Part shown: in pieces, positions 9,575 through 18,669 of the stretch
How positions within the stretch are numbered: the first letter of the stretch is position 1
Layout: every line of letters starts with the position of its first letter
NCBI GenBank assembly: GCA_009663005.1
Contig: VIGQ01001230.1
Location: 15,001-48,694 of the forward strand
Length of the DNA: 33,694 nucleotides
DNA from: Actinidia chinensis
Taxonomy: Eukaryota > Streptophyta > Magnoliopsida > Ericales > Actinidiaceae
Direction of reading: 5' to 3'
The notes under the pieces: generated by a model
The model's input: the letters and a program-made list of their open reading frames with translations, nothing else
The model's database searches: none
Told to the model about the DNA's origin: nothing
Program-made: the position numbers and the translations under genes

Positions 9575-10106
9575 TATTAGAGTAACCGCCTAGTAATCAT
9601 TAGTTTCAGTTATAAGTAACGAACTTACACTTCTCATCTCCTCTCTCTCTTGTGGACACATTTAAATATATACGTTATAAAACCGCCTCCACTAATCATT
9701 ATTTAAATTTCCTGGACCTAAAAAACACTCTCTCTCTCTCACAATTTGGGGAGGTGGAGATTCAATGCGACCAGCTTGCCGTCCTTCTATTATCTCCGGC
9801 CAACCGGCATCGTCTTCCCTCTCTGTTTTGAATTCACTATAATCTCACTTTCGTCGACTTCTATCTCATTGGTTTGGGTACGCAATTCTCGTCTTCTCTC
9901 TTTCTCTTCTTCGCATCATTAAAATAAAAAAATTTTTTTGAAATAATGTGTTGTTGATTGAAGAGAAAGGAAGAAAGAGTTGAAAGAAGACACTTACTCT
10001 ATATTTCAATTGGCATGAAGATTTGGGGGCGTTGAAGAAGTGGGTGACTGGGACCGTGATTAATTCTCAATGAGTATGATGAAATTCTTACTCAAGTGAA
10101 ATTTCA
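9575..10106 (+). pseudogene. Unit 3: P-E1 copy with internal deletion
   Basis: Two P sub-repeats (from about 9585 and 9660) precede an E1 core at 9753-9860 (GGTGGAGATTCAATGCGACC, CTCCGGCCAACCGG). The following intron-like sequence (CTTACTCTATATTTCAATTGG, TTGGGGGCGTTGAAG) runs to about 10100. There it is joined, within the shared bases ATTTCAAA, straight to the S-end landmark (ATATCAAGGAGGTCTCTG). Blocks C, D and all later exons are missing, which leaves the shortest unit in the array (about 640 bp between E1 cores). The parent gene is not recognised. Confidence 0.55.
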
Positions 10107-10202
10107 AAAATATCAAGGAGGTCTCTGTATTTTGAAACCTCAGGGGCACGATCTGTGTGATTTACCGATATATATATCTATATATCTATCTATCTATCTA
10201 TT
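10107..10202 (+). repeat. S-end fragment plus TA/TATC microsatellite between units 3 and 4
   Basis: TCAAGGAGGTCTCTG, an ACCTCAGGGG variant and GATCTGTGTGATTTACC are followed by mixed TATA and TATC repeats at 10167-10202. The plus-strand frame 10096-10329 is an accident of this junction. Confidence 0.7.
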
Positions 10203-11335
10203 AGATCTGGTTGTAGTAACCGCCTATAATCATGGTTTCATTTTTAAAAAGTTAAAATTTCTTTGCGCTGCAAAACACTCTGTCTCCTTTCTCTATATGA
10301 CCACAATTAAATTATCGTCGTTATTATAACCGCCTACTAATCATTATTTAAAATTTCTTTGACATGCAAAACCTCTCGATCTGCGGATGGCGGAATTCAA
10401 TACGACCAGTTTCTCCTTCCATGATTATCTCTGGTCGCCGCCTCTGTTTTTGATTCATTATTATCTCACTTCCGACGACTTTCTCTCTTCATCTTATTTA
10501 TGGGTACTTGTTTTTCTCTCTCCTCTCTCGTCTTCTTCATTATTAAATAAAAATAAAATTCGGACCTAATGTGGTGTGATTGAGAGAAGAAGAAGAAAGT
10601 GAAAGGAGACTCTTACTCTAGAAATTTCAATTGGCCCCTGAAGATTTTGGACGACGTTGATAATTCTCAATTGGGTATGAGATTCTTACTCAATTGAAAT
10701 TTCAATGGGTTTATTGAAGTTCAAATTAAGGTTTCAGAGGACCTCACCAAATAATCCAAGTGAAGAAGAAAATCACTCTGCCACAAACCCACTTGCCCAG
10801 AGAAATCTTCTTTGATGAGGTAAAGTTGAAAAACTATCTTCTCTTTATTTTAAATTAGTTGTAATCTTTAAATTCTTAATCCTTTTCTTTTATGTGCAAT
10901 TCCACCACATGCCCATATTTTGATACTTTAATTCCGAATGATTTTGGCCTTTCTTGAGAAATTTAAGGTTTCGTCACTAATTTGTTTTTCTATTGCATAT
11001 TTTGACTTGTGGTGATCTTTAATAGGGTCCTTGGATTTGCAAAGATGCTACAAGCCAACAAATCTGCTTTAATGCAGAGTAAGTATTTTTAGGTTTGTCT
11101 AATGGAACGGGTAAGAGAGCCGTGAAACATCAATTGGGAATGAAAAAAGAAACCCTTGGATTTTTATTTTCAATTGGTATGAAAAGATGCTTGAGTATTC
11201 AATGGGGTTCCTGGAAAGATTGAGATTAAGAGGTTTGAGAATTCAAACAAAACATGAAAGGTCACCCTCGCGAAACAAGATTCGTGAGAGAAAGGAGAAG
11301 AACATATGGCCTGTTGTTGCCATGAGAGATTCTAT
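10203..11335 (+). pseudogene. Unit 4: P-E1-C-D copy
   Basis: P sub-repeats start near 10214 and 10300. E1 starts at ATG 10387 (ATGGCGGAATTCAATACG) and stays open in one frame for 60 codons (10387-10569). That reading differs from the frame held open in units 8 and 10, so the true E1 frame is unsettled. Block C is at 10727-10830 (GGTTTCAGAGGACC, TCTTCTTTGATGAGGTAAAG). D is at 11043-11085 (GATGCTACAAGCC, GAGTAAGTATTTTTAGG, donor-like). The unit ends in ATATGGCCTGTTGTTGCC, fused at about 11325-11345 to a P sub-repeat through CT-rich microhomology. E4 to E8 are absent. Confidence 0.55.
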
Positions 11336-11964
11336 CTCTCTATCTATGACCACAATTAAATTTTATCAGTTCTAATTACCGCCTACTAATCATTATTTTC
11401 GTTTATAAAAAGTTTAAAATTCCTTAACCTGCAAAACACTCTCTCTCTCGATTTCGGGGGATGGAAGGAGATTCAATGCGGACCAGCTTCACCTTCGTCG
11501 ATTATCTCCGGCCGCCGGCATCATCTTTTCTCTTTGTTCGAATTCACTATAATTCACTTTTCGAGAACTTTCTCTCTCATCTGGTTTGGGTTACGTGTTC
11601 TCTCTCTTTCGTATTCTTATATTCAAAATAAAATTCGACCTTAATATGCGTGTTGATTGAAGAGAAGAAGATGAATTGAAAGAGACTCTTACTCTAGAAA
11701 TTCAATTGGGCTGTGAAGATTTGGGGGCTGGGCGTTCAATGGACCTTTATTATTTCTCAATTGGGTATGAGATTCTTACTCCATTTTGAAATTTCAATTG
11801 GGTTCAGTGAAAGAGGAAATTAAGTGTTTCATGAGACCCCAAACAAATAATCCAAGGAAGAAGCAAGCGATTGTACTCTGCCATAAGACCCACCTGCCCA
11901 GAAATCTTCTTTGATTGGGGTAAACTTGAAAACTCTATCTTTCTTTTTAAATTAGTGTAATCTT
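11336..11964 (+). pseudogene. Unit 5, 5' part: P-E1-C copy
   Basis: A single P sub-repeat with the private motif TATCAGTTCTAA is followed by E1 at ATG 11461 (ATGGAAGGAGATTCAATGCG), with a good CTCCGGCCGCCGGCATCATC segment. C lies at 11821-11930 (GTGTTTCATGAGACCCC, CTTCTTTGATTGGGGTAAAC). At about 11965 the intron after C is replaced by a fragment of spacer S. Confidence 0.55.
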
Positions 11965-12125
11965 TTAAAATATAGTTTTGATTATGTTGTCTTGTATTCT
12001 ACTCCATTAACGATATCAAATAGATATATTAACAAAAATTATTAGTTTTGATAGAAAAAAATATAAAAACAAAAAAATTAAGACATTGTTATATATTGTG
12101 AAACTTTAGGTTTTACTTGTACTTG
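11965..12125 (+). repeat. Spacer S fragment inside unit 5
   Basis: Carries the S landmarks CTTGTATTCTACTCCATTA, CAAATAGATATATT, AGTTTTGATAGAAAAA and AATTAAGACATTGTTATA. The matching parts are 8445-8575 and 18755-18860. It enters at the same C-to-S transition seen at 8360 and 18660, then breaks back into gene-like intron near 12125. A deletion that removed most of S is the simplest reading. Confidence 0.65.
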
Positions 12126-12339
12126 ACTGGACCTTGATTAATTTCAATTGAGGAGAGATTTTACTCAATTGAAATTTCAATTGTGGTTCATTGAAGATTG
12201 ATGAAATAAGTATGTCAGAGACCTCAACAAAAATCCAAGTGACGAAGCAATGTAGGTTCTACTCTTTCACAAACCCACAGGCATCTTCTTTGATTGGGGT
12301 GTAAAGTTGAAACTCTCTCTCTATTTCTTTTTCTGTGCC
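12126..12339 (+). pseudogene. Fragment 5b: repeated C block
   Basis: A second, worn copy of the E1-C intron end (CAATTGAAATTTCAATTG) and of block C (near 12210-12310: GTCAGAGACCTCAAC, CATCTTCTTTGATTGGGG). It runs into TTTCTTTTTCTGTGCCAATTC before the 3' half of the gene-like module. Confidence 0.5.
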
Positions 12340-12721
12340 AATTCTAAAGCGTGCATGTCAGTTCACTTCAGTAGTGATACCCCGGCATAACCTCAACGGC
12401 ACACAAACAGATTGGGTATTGATGGTTGAAACGAGAAGAAAAGCATACTGAAGTAAACTTCTGTTATTCCGATTTACTCGCATAATGAAGCTCAAAAGCA
12501 TGTTTGTGACGTTTCTTGAAAACATTTTTTTGGTTTGAAAAATTGAAAAGAAAATGTTGGAGAAAACTGTTAAGAGGCCTTCTGCTTAAATGAAACTCGT
12601 ATGTATGATTGTACCTTTCAGTAAACTTGTTACTATGAGCTGCGCCACTGAATCTTGTGAACTTAAACCACTTCATCTTCGCCTTTCTTTAAGCAGACAT
12701 TAATTTGCAATGTCTCTGCAG
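12340..12721 (+). other. Intron-like lead-in to 3' module M1
   Basis: Matches the lead-in of M2, M4 and M5: CAGTTCACTTCAGTAGTGAT, GGCACACAAACAG, GAAACATTTTTTTGGTTTG, TTAAGAGGCCTTCTG. No convincing exon is seen; a minus-strand frame at 12464-12676 is a shadow. It ends in the acceptor-like CTGCAG at 12716-12721. Confidence 0.5.
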
Positions 12722-13018
12722 CGGGGTAATCCCATTACAATAAATTACGCAAGGTCAAAAGAATTTAACTTTGCAGAGAAGAAGAAAAGACACATCCTAT
12801 ATAGTGACAATGGGCATGGTGAGGAGTCTTTAGACATTCTGGGCAAGGATTCTTGCAAAATGGAGAGAGCTTCGGAAAGGAAGGTGGATGAACGACATCA
12901 CGAAAGATTCTCAGGATAGTATGCGATCCAATCGCGAAATCTTCAAAATCGACTGTCACACTTGTATATGCGGCCAATGATGGATCTTTAGTCACCCATG
13001 ATTTTGAAGGTTGACTCG
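12722..13018 (+). pseudogene. M1 exons E6-E7: longest coding-like remnant, product unknown
   Basis: After an acceptor-like CTGCAG the frame is open from 12722 to 12916 (65 codons). It is hydrophilic, Lys/Glu-rich, and contains the run SKEFNFAEKKKRH and later GEESLDILGKDSCK. A stop at 12917-12919 (GGATAGTATGCG) is probably one missing base. With the +1 shift it continues as VCDPIAKSSKSTVTLVY, then NDGSLV. The M5 copy has SVCDPVLESSKSTVTLVY-like sequence there (30751-30835), so this reading is preserved in two copies. No signal peptide, membrane segment or named domain is seen. M2, M3 and M4 keep E6 only in broken form and lack E7. Coding origin is likely, function unknown. The overlapping minus-strand frame 12765-13025 is a shadow. 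Confidence 0.5.
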
Positions 13019-13264
13019 TTTTCAACCGCCACCCGAACCCTATTTACCCCAACCATTATAGATCATTCCGTGACATCTAACATTCTTCAGTTTCATTTCC
13101 ACTAGTAAATTAGCAGAATACGGCAAATTGACCATCACATGCTACCTTTAAGCCAGTTTGCTATGACGGGTAAGCCCCATCAAAATCCTAGGATTCAAAA
13201 AAAGATTATGTTATAAGTATAACAAAACAAATGCTGACCTTCTGTAATTGGTTGTGTGTTGCAG

Positions 13265-13411
13265 ATCATTATCACTGGTGATTTTTTCTATGAAGGAGGA
13301 ATACTGCAACAGCCAATACATATTGTGGTTCTGCAGAAATCTTCCAAATATAACGATGACAGTGCAGCCCGAATTCAACATAAGTTTCAGAATTGCGAAA
13401 ATCCGAATTAA
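13265..13411 (+). pseudogene. M1 exon E8: clean 48-codon terminal-exon-like frame
   Basis: Begins directly after a TTGCAG acceptor (GTGTGTTGCAG ends at 13264) and stays open for 48 codons to TAA at 13409-13411. It includes ITGDFFYEGGILQQPIHIVV and later SSKYNDDSAARIQHK. Phase 0 fits the exon E7 end in M5 (AAG before GTATTC). Copies at 22476-22610, 23651-23830 and 31414-31560 keep the acceptor and motifs (ATCCAATATATAT, GGTTCTGCAGAA) but are frameshifted. A strong donor-like CAAGTAAGTC follows at about 13427, so it may not be the last exon. No known family recognised. Confidence 0.5.
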
Positions 13412-13901
13412 TCAAGCATAAATTCAAGTAAGTCATCTCCCATTACACTCTTGCATTCGGAATTGATACTTTGTCTAGGAAAACCTTAGCTTCGTAATAT
13501 GGGGGCTGGATGGAAAGTAAGAGAGTTAGTTAGTGCCAAAGAAGAAACCCCAGAAATGGAAACGATAAGGGGGGAATCGAAAGTGGTAACGCGGTATTGA
13601 AGAATAAAGGGGCAACGGAAGGGGAAAACAATCAAGATTTGTGTGGAAATCGTAATAGGAATATAGTATAACTTCTAAAACAAAAGGAAAAGCTTCCTAG
13701 CATATGTTCATTACCCTCTTTACGTATAATGAGGACCTACCGGGATAGTTTCAACGTTTCTGAATACGAAATCCCTTCCCGAATAATTTGGCTTCTAAGA
13801 GGAATAGCTGGCTTAGACCTTTTCAATAACCTTTTCACACCACTATTCAATAAATATCTCGGTCCCTCTCATCCTACTTATAACCCAACATGTCCCGGAT
13901 A
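13412..13901 (+). other. M1 tail and a unique island, no gene called
   Basis: Positions 13412-13640 match the tails of M2, M3 and M5 (AAAACCTTAGCTTCGTAATATG, AAAGAAGAAACC, GGTAACGCGG). From about 13640 to 13901 the sequence is unlike anything else in the window and less AT-rich. A plus-strand frame (13729-14034, 101 codons) starts here, but its C-terminal third lies inside the foldback element that follows, so I do not accept it as a gene. Confidence 0.5.
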
Positions 13902-14327
13902 TAGCCCCGTGTTCGGGATGGGTTTTTTTTTGGGGTTATTGGCTACTTTTAATTTTTATTTTTTTTGGTTTTTAGTGAATTTTAATTTACTCATTTTGAT
14001 CAAAATTTATATTTTCTTATTCGAAAATGTATAAATTTCATTAGTGTGGGAAGCTATTCAACCTTTCACTATGTACAAAAATAAATTATTGTTTTTATAA
14101 TTAAATAAAATATTTTTCTTGATAACAGCTATATACAAGGGTTTTTCTTTCTTTCTTCATCTTGAATGAATTTTTTCAATTTAATATAAATAAATTTATA
14201 TTTTCGACTTCTCTTGTTGAGAATCGAAAATATAAAATTTTAATTTAATGATGAAAAATGTATATTAAAAAATTAAAACACTAAAAACCAAAATAACTAA
14301 AAAAAAATCAAAACTTACCCCAAACAA
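13902..14327. mobile_element. Foldback MITE with long imperfect arms, 426 bp
   Basis: The left arm from GCCCCGTGTTCGGG and the right arm, reverse-complemented from GGATCTTGTTTGGGG, both continue as T-rich sequence and meet at the shared run GGTTTTTAGTG. Farther in, both arms have AAAATTTATATTTTC-like sequence followed by a small palindrome (TTCGAAAATGTATAAATTT and its counterpart). That gives about 150 bp per arm. Target duplication is unclear (ATA to the left, TAA to the right). No coding capacity. The superfamily is not settled. Confidence 0.6.
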
Positions 14328-14849
14328 GATCCTAAGATGTCCTTCAATTGATTGAGAACTCTAACTCATTCAACATTTTACTGTGCATACATTTTGAACA
14401 TTGCCCCATTAGAAGGTGTTAGTCTTTTAGTGGGCCTACTGCAAGATTGCTTGTGTCCTCTCTCTCTCTCCTCTCTCTGATAGATATATATATCTATAAT
14501 GCACAAATCCTCCTGAAGTTTCTAAAAAATATATACATACTTGTATTTTTAAATTACATTGCCCTCCTCCTACTTTGCTGAAAACAAAACGAAAGACCCA
14601 CCCCCTCCCCTCTATTAAATTACCATTAAAAATATTGACAAAATTCTGATGGTCATCATTTTTGTATCTAAATGCCAAATTTACATTTGTCTAGCATTTA
14701 CAAAGACCCCTTGACCCCAATTTAGGCTCCTATCACTCCAAAATTTCTCATCTTTCAATCACTTTTTATCTTGCCTCACTCCCATATCTTATTAAGTCAT
14801 TTTATCCATAAAATTTAGTCGAAATAAAAAAAAAAAAACAAAATTCTAA
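14328..14849. other. Unique AT-rich stretch, no gene seen
   Basis: Contains a CT/TC microsatellite-like run followed by TATATATATCTATA (about 14458-14500) and otherwise unremarkable AT-rich sequence. A minus-strand frame at 14436-14678 includes that microsatellite and has no recognisable domain. No match to the array units was noticed until about 14850. Confidence 0.5.
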
Positions 14850-15212
14850 GAGACCGAATTCCATCCAAAACGATAATAAGAGTTTTCTGTTTGAAAAAAA
14901 GTAATATTAAAGTTTCTGTTCAGAAAATGTAGTTTAAAAAATTCTAAGAAAATCTCTGTATTTGTCAAAATCTTGGAATGTCCTGTGTAAGTTACCCTAT
15001 ACCTAGATTAGACTGACTACATACAAAACTATCTTTTTTTAAAAACATGATTAAAGGGAAAAGTGAAAGTTGTTTGGATAACTAAAAAACTGTAGTTGTT
15101 TTTTGGTAACACTTGAATTTTTGCTAAAAAAAAATCCAACCGTCCCACTAAACTCACACACACACACAAAAAAAACAAATTAAAAAAAAAAACTTGGCCA
15201 AATGGGGACTTA
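14850..15212 (+). repeat. S-end copy plus R flank, closest to 3420-3740
   Basis: Landmarks GAATTCCATCCAAAACGAT, GTTCAG, CTTGGAATGTCCTGTGTAAG and TTAGACTGACTA, then AACTGTAGTTGTTTTTTGG. The extension after CTGTGTAAG is shared only with the left array edge. Beyond 15120 it becomes R sequence (CCAACCGTCCCACTAAACTC), shared with 25885-25920. Confidence 0.6.
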
Positions 15213-15408
15213 AGCTCCGTTTGGTGTCTGTTTTTCGATTAAATTTTTTTAAATTTATAAGTAAAAAAGTTAGGCAGAGTTGATTTTTTTGCTTTTTTGT
15301 TTATTTTTAGTTAAAATAAAACTAGAAAAGCAACAAAAACTAAAAAATATTAGTTTTTTTTATAATAAAAGTAAAAAAATTTAGCTTTTAAGTATTACCA
15401 AACGAACC
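15213..15408. mobile_element. Tourist-like MITE, 196 bp, TTA target duplication
   Basis: Left end AGCTCCGTTTGGTGTCTG, right end reverse-complemented GGTTCGTTTGGTAATACTT. TTA at 15210-15212 and 15409-15411 flank it; the same ends can be read with TAA shifted by one base. The interior is T-rich with AAAAAGT/ACTTTTT pairs. The paralogous R copy has a single TTA at 25965-25967 and no insertion (GGAAATTAAACTCATC), a clear empty site. Similar in size to the MITE at 1470-1685. Confidence 0.82.
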
Positions 15409-15590
15409 TTAACTCATCTTTTTTTTTTTCAAATATAGTAATTCTTCAAAATCTCGCATCTTTCAGTTTTTTTTCTTTTTGATTTATTCATGTTTGTATT
15501 ATTAATTATTATTTTGCGAATGTGACGTTCTGTTTTTTGACTACTATCATTATTTCAATTGTAAAGTTAAAATTCCTTAAATACAAACGT
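15409..15590 (+). repeat. Pre-P flank R (copy R2)
   Basis: Continues the R sequence after the MITE: AACTCATCTTT, AATATAGTAATTCTTC, TTTTTGATTTATTCATG, a short ATTATT run, GAATGTGACGTTCTG. Matches 25968-26165. It stops about 10 bp before the point where R1 carries the 4421-4875 MITE, so R2 is not informative for that insertion. Confidence 0.6.
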
Positions 15591-16711
15591 CTATTCTCCT
15601 CTCTCTCTAGACCCAAATAATTATACCGTTGTAGTAACTGCTAATAATCATTATGTTTTATTATAAAAAGTTAAATTTCTTTGCCTGCAAAACTCTCTCT
15701 CCTCCTCTCTTTGTCTCTCGATTCTGGGGAGGGCGAGATTCATTGCGACCAGCTTCGCCTTCCATGATTCCATCGATTTATCTCCCCGGCCGCCGGAATC
15801 ATCATCTCTCTCGTTTTTGAATTTCCACTTATACCTACTTTTCCGATTACGACGATTTCTCTCACATCTGGTTTTGGGTAGGTGTTCTCTCTCTTCTCTA
15901 TTTCGTCTTCTCATATCTTAACAAAATCTTGACCTAAGGTTGTGTTGATTGAAGAGAAGAAGAATTGAAAGAGAACTCTTATTCTAAAAATTTCACAACT
16001 TGTGCTCTGAAGATTGTGGGGGGCGTTCAAGTGGGCATTAATATTCCCATTGGTATTATTGAAATTAGCGTGTCAGAGACCCCGACAAATATTCCAGTGA
16101 AGAACAATGTAACTCATGCCCCCACCACAATTCCAGAGAACTTTTTCTTGATTGGGTAAAGTTGAAAACTCTCCTCTTTCTTTTTTAAATTAGTTGTAAT
16201 CGTTAAAATTGTTCAATCATTTTCCTTTTCTCTCATCACCCCATACCCTTATTTCTGATACGTTTTAATTCCGAGTGATTTGGGCCTTTTCTTGAGAAAT
16301 TTAATGATTTTGTCACTTAATTTCGTTTTTTCTAGTGCATATTTTGGACCTGTGTCTGATCTTTAATAGGGTCTTTGACTTTAAAACTTTTGGATCCATG
16401 TCATCTGCTACAAGCCACAAACTGCTTTAATTACACAAGTATTTTACTTTTGTTTCTTAATTGAGACGGAAGAGAGAATGGAAAGAAGCCCTTGTAAACA
16501 TTCGATGGGTATGAAAAGAACCCATAGATTTTTATTTTTCAATTGGGCTGAAAGATGCTTGAATAATCAATTGGGTTCATGGAAAAAGATTGAGATTAAG
16601 GACGATAGTAGAGAAATCAATAACGGGAAGGTCGACCTCGAAGAAAAAAAGGGATTCTGATAGAAGAGGAAAACATATGGCTGAATTATGTATTGGACAA
16701 ACTTGGCAAAG
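15591..16711 (+). pseudogene. Unit 6: P-E1-C-D copy
   Basis: P sub-repeats (about 15545 and 15612) end in a CT run. E1 lies at 15731-15890 with the core AGCTTCGCCTTCCATGATT and CCCCGGCCGCCGGAATCATC; its ATG reads TTG/GGG here, so no start is kept. The C block lies at 16068-16160 (GTGTCAGAGACCCC, CTTTTTCTTGATTGGGTAAAG), and part of it is open in a 64-codon frame (15965-16159). D lies at 16391-16440 (GGATCCATGTCATCTGCTAC). E4 is missing: GAAAACATATGGCTG goes straight to ATTATGTATTGG. The unit then joins S-end at about 16712. The minus-strand frame 15651-15914 is a shadow of P and E1. Confidence 0.55.
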
Positions 16712-16803
16712 TTTCATATGGCCTGTACAGGCCAATGTAATTTCCAAAATTATCAAGGAGGATTCTGTATTTTCTGAAACCTCAGGGCAGATCGTGGATT
16801 TAC

Positions 16804-16844
<41 letters not shown>

Positions 16845-16854
16845 GCTTATTGTA
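16712..16854 (+). repeat. S-end fragment with (TA)18 microsatellite
   Basis: GCCTGTACAGGCCAATGTAA, TCAAGGAGGATTCTG, CTGAAACCTCAGGG and GATTTACC are followed by about 36 bp of TA at 16806-16841. It has the same junction as at 6279. Confidence 0.8.
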
Positions 16855-17965
16855 GTTAACCGATACTAATCAATGTTTCATTTTAAAAAGTTAAAATTTC
16901 TGGCGCGTGCAAAAACACTCTCTCTCCTTTCTCTATGTGACCACAATTAAATTATATCCGTTAGTAAAACCGCTTACTAATCATTCTTAGATTTCTTGAA
17001 CATCAAACACTCTGGGGATGGCGGAGATCAATCGCGGACCAGCTTCGCCTTCCATCGATTACTCCGGCCGCAGCATATCTTCTCTCTGTTTTGAATTCCA
17101 CTTATAATTTCATTTTACGACGACTGCATCTCATCTGGTTTTGTGGTATGGGTTTTCTCTCCTCTCTTTTCGTCTTCGTCATATCAAAATGAAAATTAGG
17201 ACCCTAATGAAAGAGAAGCAGAAGAATTGAAAGAAACTCTCTTACTCTTAGAAATTCAATTTAGCCCCCGAAGATTGGGTGGCGGGTTGATAATTATCAA
17301 TTGGGTATGGAGATTCTACCAATTAAATTTCAATGGGTTCTTGACAAGATAAAATTAAGTGTTTCAGAGACCTCAACAAATAATCCAAGGTCTGAAGAAG
17401 CAATGCACTCTGCCCACAAACCAGCATGGCCAGAGAAATCTTAATTGATTGGGGTAAAGTTAAAACTCTCTTCACTTCTTTTCTAAATTAGTTGTAATCT
17501 TTAAAATTATTCATCTTTTCTTTTTCTGTGCATTCACCAAATTGCCCATATTTTGATACTTTTTAATTCCAAATGATTTTGGCCTTTTCTTGAGAAATTT
17601 AAGGTTTCGTCACACTAATTTCGTTTGTTTAGCATATTTTGACTTGTGGCGATCTTTAATAGGGGCCCTAGATTAGACTAATCCTTTTGAATCAATGACA
17701 TCTGCTACAAGCCAACAAATCTGCTTTACACTTGCACGTAAGTATTTTTAGGTTTGTTCTAATTGAGACGGAAGAGAGAGACGGAAGAGGGCCCTTGAAC
17801 ATCAGTCCATGGGTATGAATGAAAAGATGCTTGAATATTCAATTGGGTTCCTGGAAAGTTGAGGATTAAGAGGATAGAGAATCAAAACAAACATGAAGGT
17901 CGCCCTCGAAACAACGATTCTTGATAGTAGAAAGAGAAGGGCCCATAGGGCCTTTTGTGCCTATT
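16855..17965 (+). pseudogene. Unit 7: P-E1-C-D copy
   Basis: Two P sub-repeats (from about 16855 and 16940). E1 starts at ATG 17018 (ATGGCGGAGATCAATCGCGG), with AGCTTCGCCTTCCATCGATT. C lies at 17360-17462 (GTGTTTCAGAGACCTCAAC, TTGATTGGGGTAAAG). D lies at 17691-17745 (CAATGACATCTGCTACAAGC, then CGTAAGTATTTTTAGG). It ends in GGGCCTTTTGTGCC, fused at about 17966 to the P sub-repeat of unit 8 by the same junction as units 4 and 5. E4 to E8 are absent. Confidence 0.55.
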
Positions 17966-18669
17966 ATGATAGATTCTCTCTTTCTCTGTGACCACAATTA
18001 AATTTATCAGTTCTAATAACCGCCACAAATCATTAATGTTTTTGTATAAAAAGTTAAAATTTCTTAACCTGCAAAACACTCTCTCTCTATTCTGGGGATG
18101 GAGGACATTCAATGCGACCAGATTCGCCTGCCTGTCGATATCCCGCGCCGCATCTCTTTTTCTCTCTGTTTCGAATTCCCTTATAATCTCACTTTCCACG
18201 ACTTTCTCTGCTCATCTGGTTTGAGTACGTGTTCTCTCCTTCGTCTGCTTTATCATCAAAATAATTCGACCTATGTGTTGTTGATTGAAGAGAATAAGAT
18301 GAAATTGAAAGAGACTCTTACTCTAGAAAAATTTCAATTGGGCTGTGAAGATTTGAGGGCGTGGGTCGTTCAACTTGGACCTTGATTATTTCCTCATTGG
18401 GTATGAGATTCTTACTCCATTGAAATTTCAATTGGGGTCATTGAAAGATTGAAATTAAGTTGTTTCACGAGACCTCCACCAAATCATCCAATGAAGAAGC
18501 AAGCGTGTACTCTGCATAAGAACCCACAGGGGCCCCGAATCTCTTTATTGCGGGTAAACTAATGAAAACTCTCCTCCTCTTTCGTTTGAATTAGTTGTCA
18601 TCTTTAATAAAATTATTTCATCCGTTTCTTTTTCTGTGCATTCAACCAATACCAATTCAAGTGATTCAC
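17966..18669 (+). pseudogene. Unit 8: P-E1-C copy running into spacer S
   Basis: A single P sub-repeat with the TATCAGTTCTAA motif also seen in unit 5. E1 starts at ATG 18098 (ATGGAGGACATTCAATGCG) and is open for 95 codons through to 18385, the longest plus-strand frame over an E1 core. However, it continues through what is intron-like sequence in the other units, so the length may be fortuitous. C lies at 18460-18560 (TTGTTTCACGAGACC). The intron after C leads into S at about 18660, as at 8360. The minus-strand frame 17882-18199 is a shadow. Confidence 0.55.

Noticed and set aside
13729..14034. Plus-strand 101-codon frame
   Set aside because: Its C-terminal third lies in the T-rich arm of the foldback element, and no family was recognised.
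18098..18385. Intact 95-codon gene over E1 of unit 8
   Set aside because: The frame runs through sequence that is intron-like in the other units, and the other E1 copies favour different frames.
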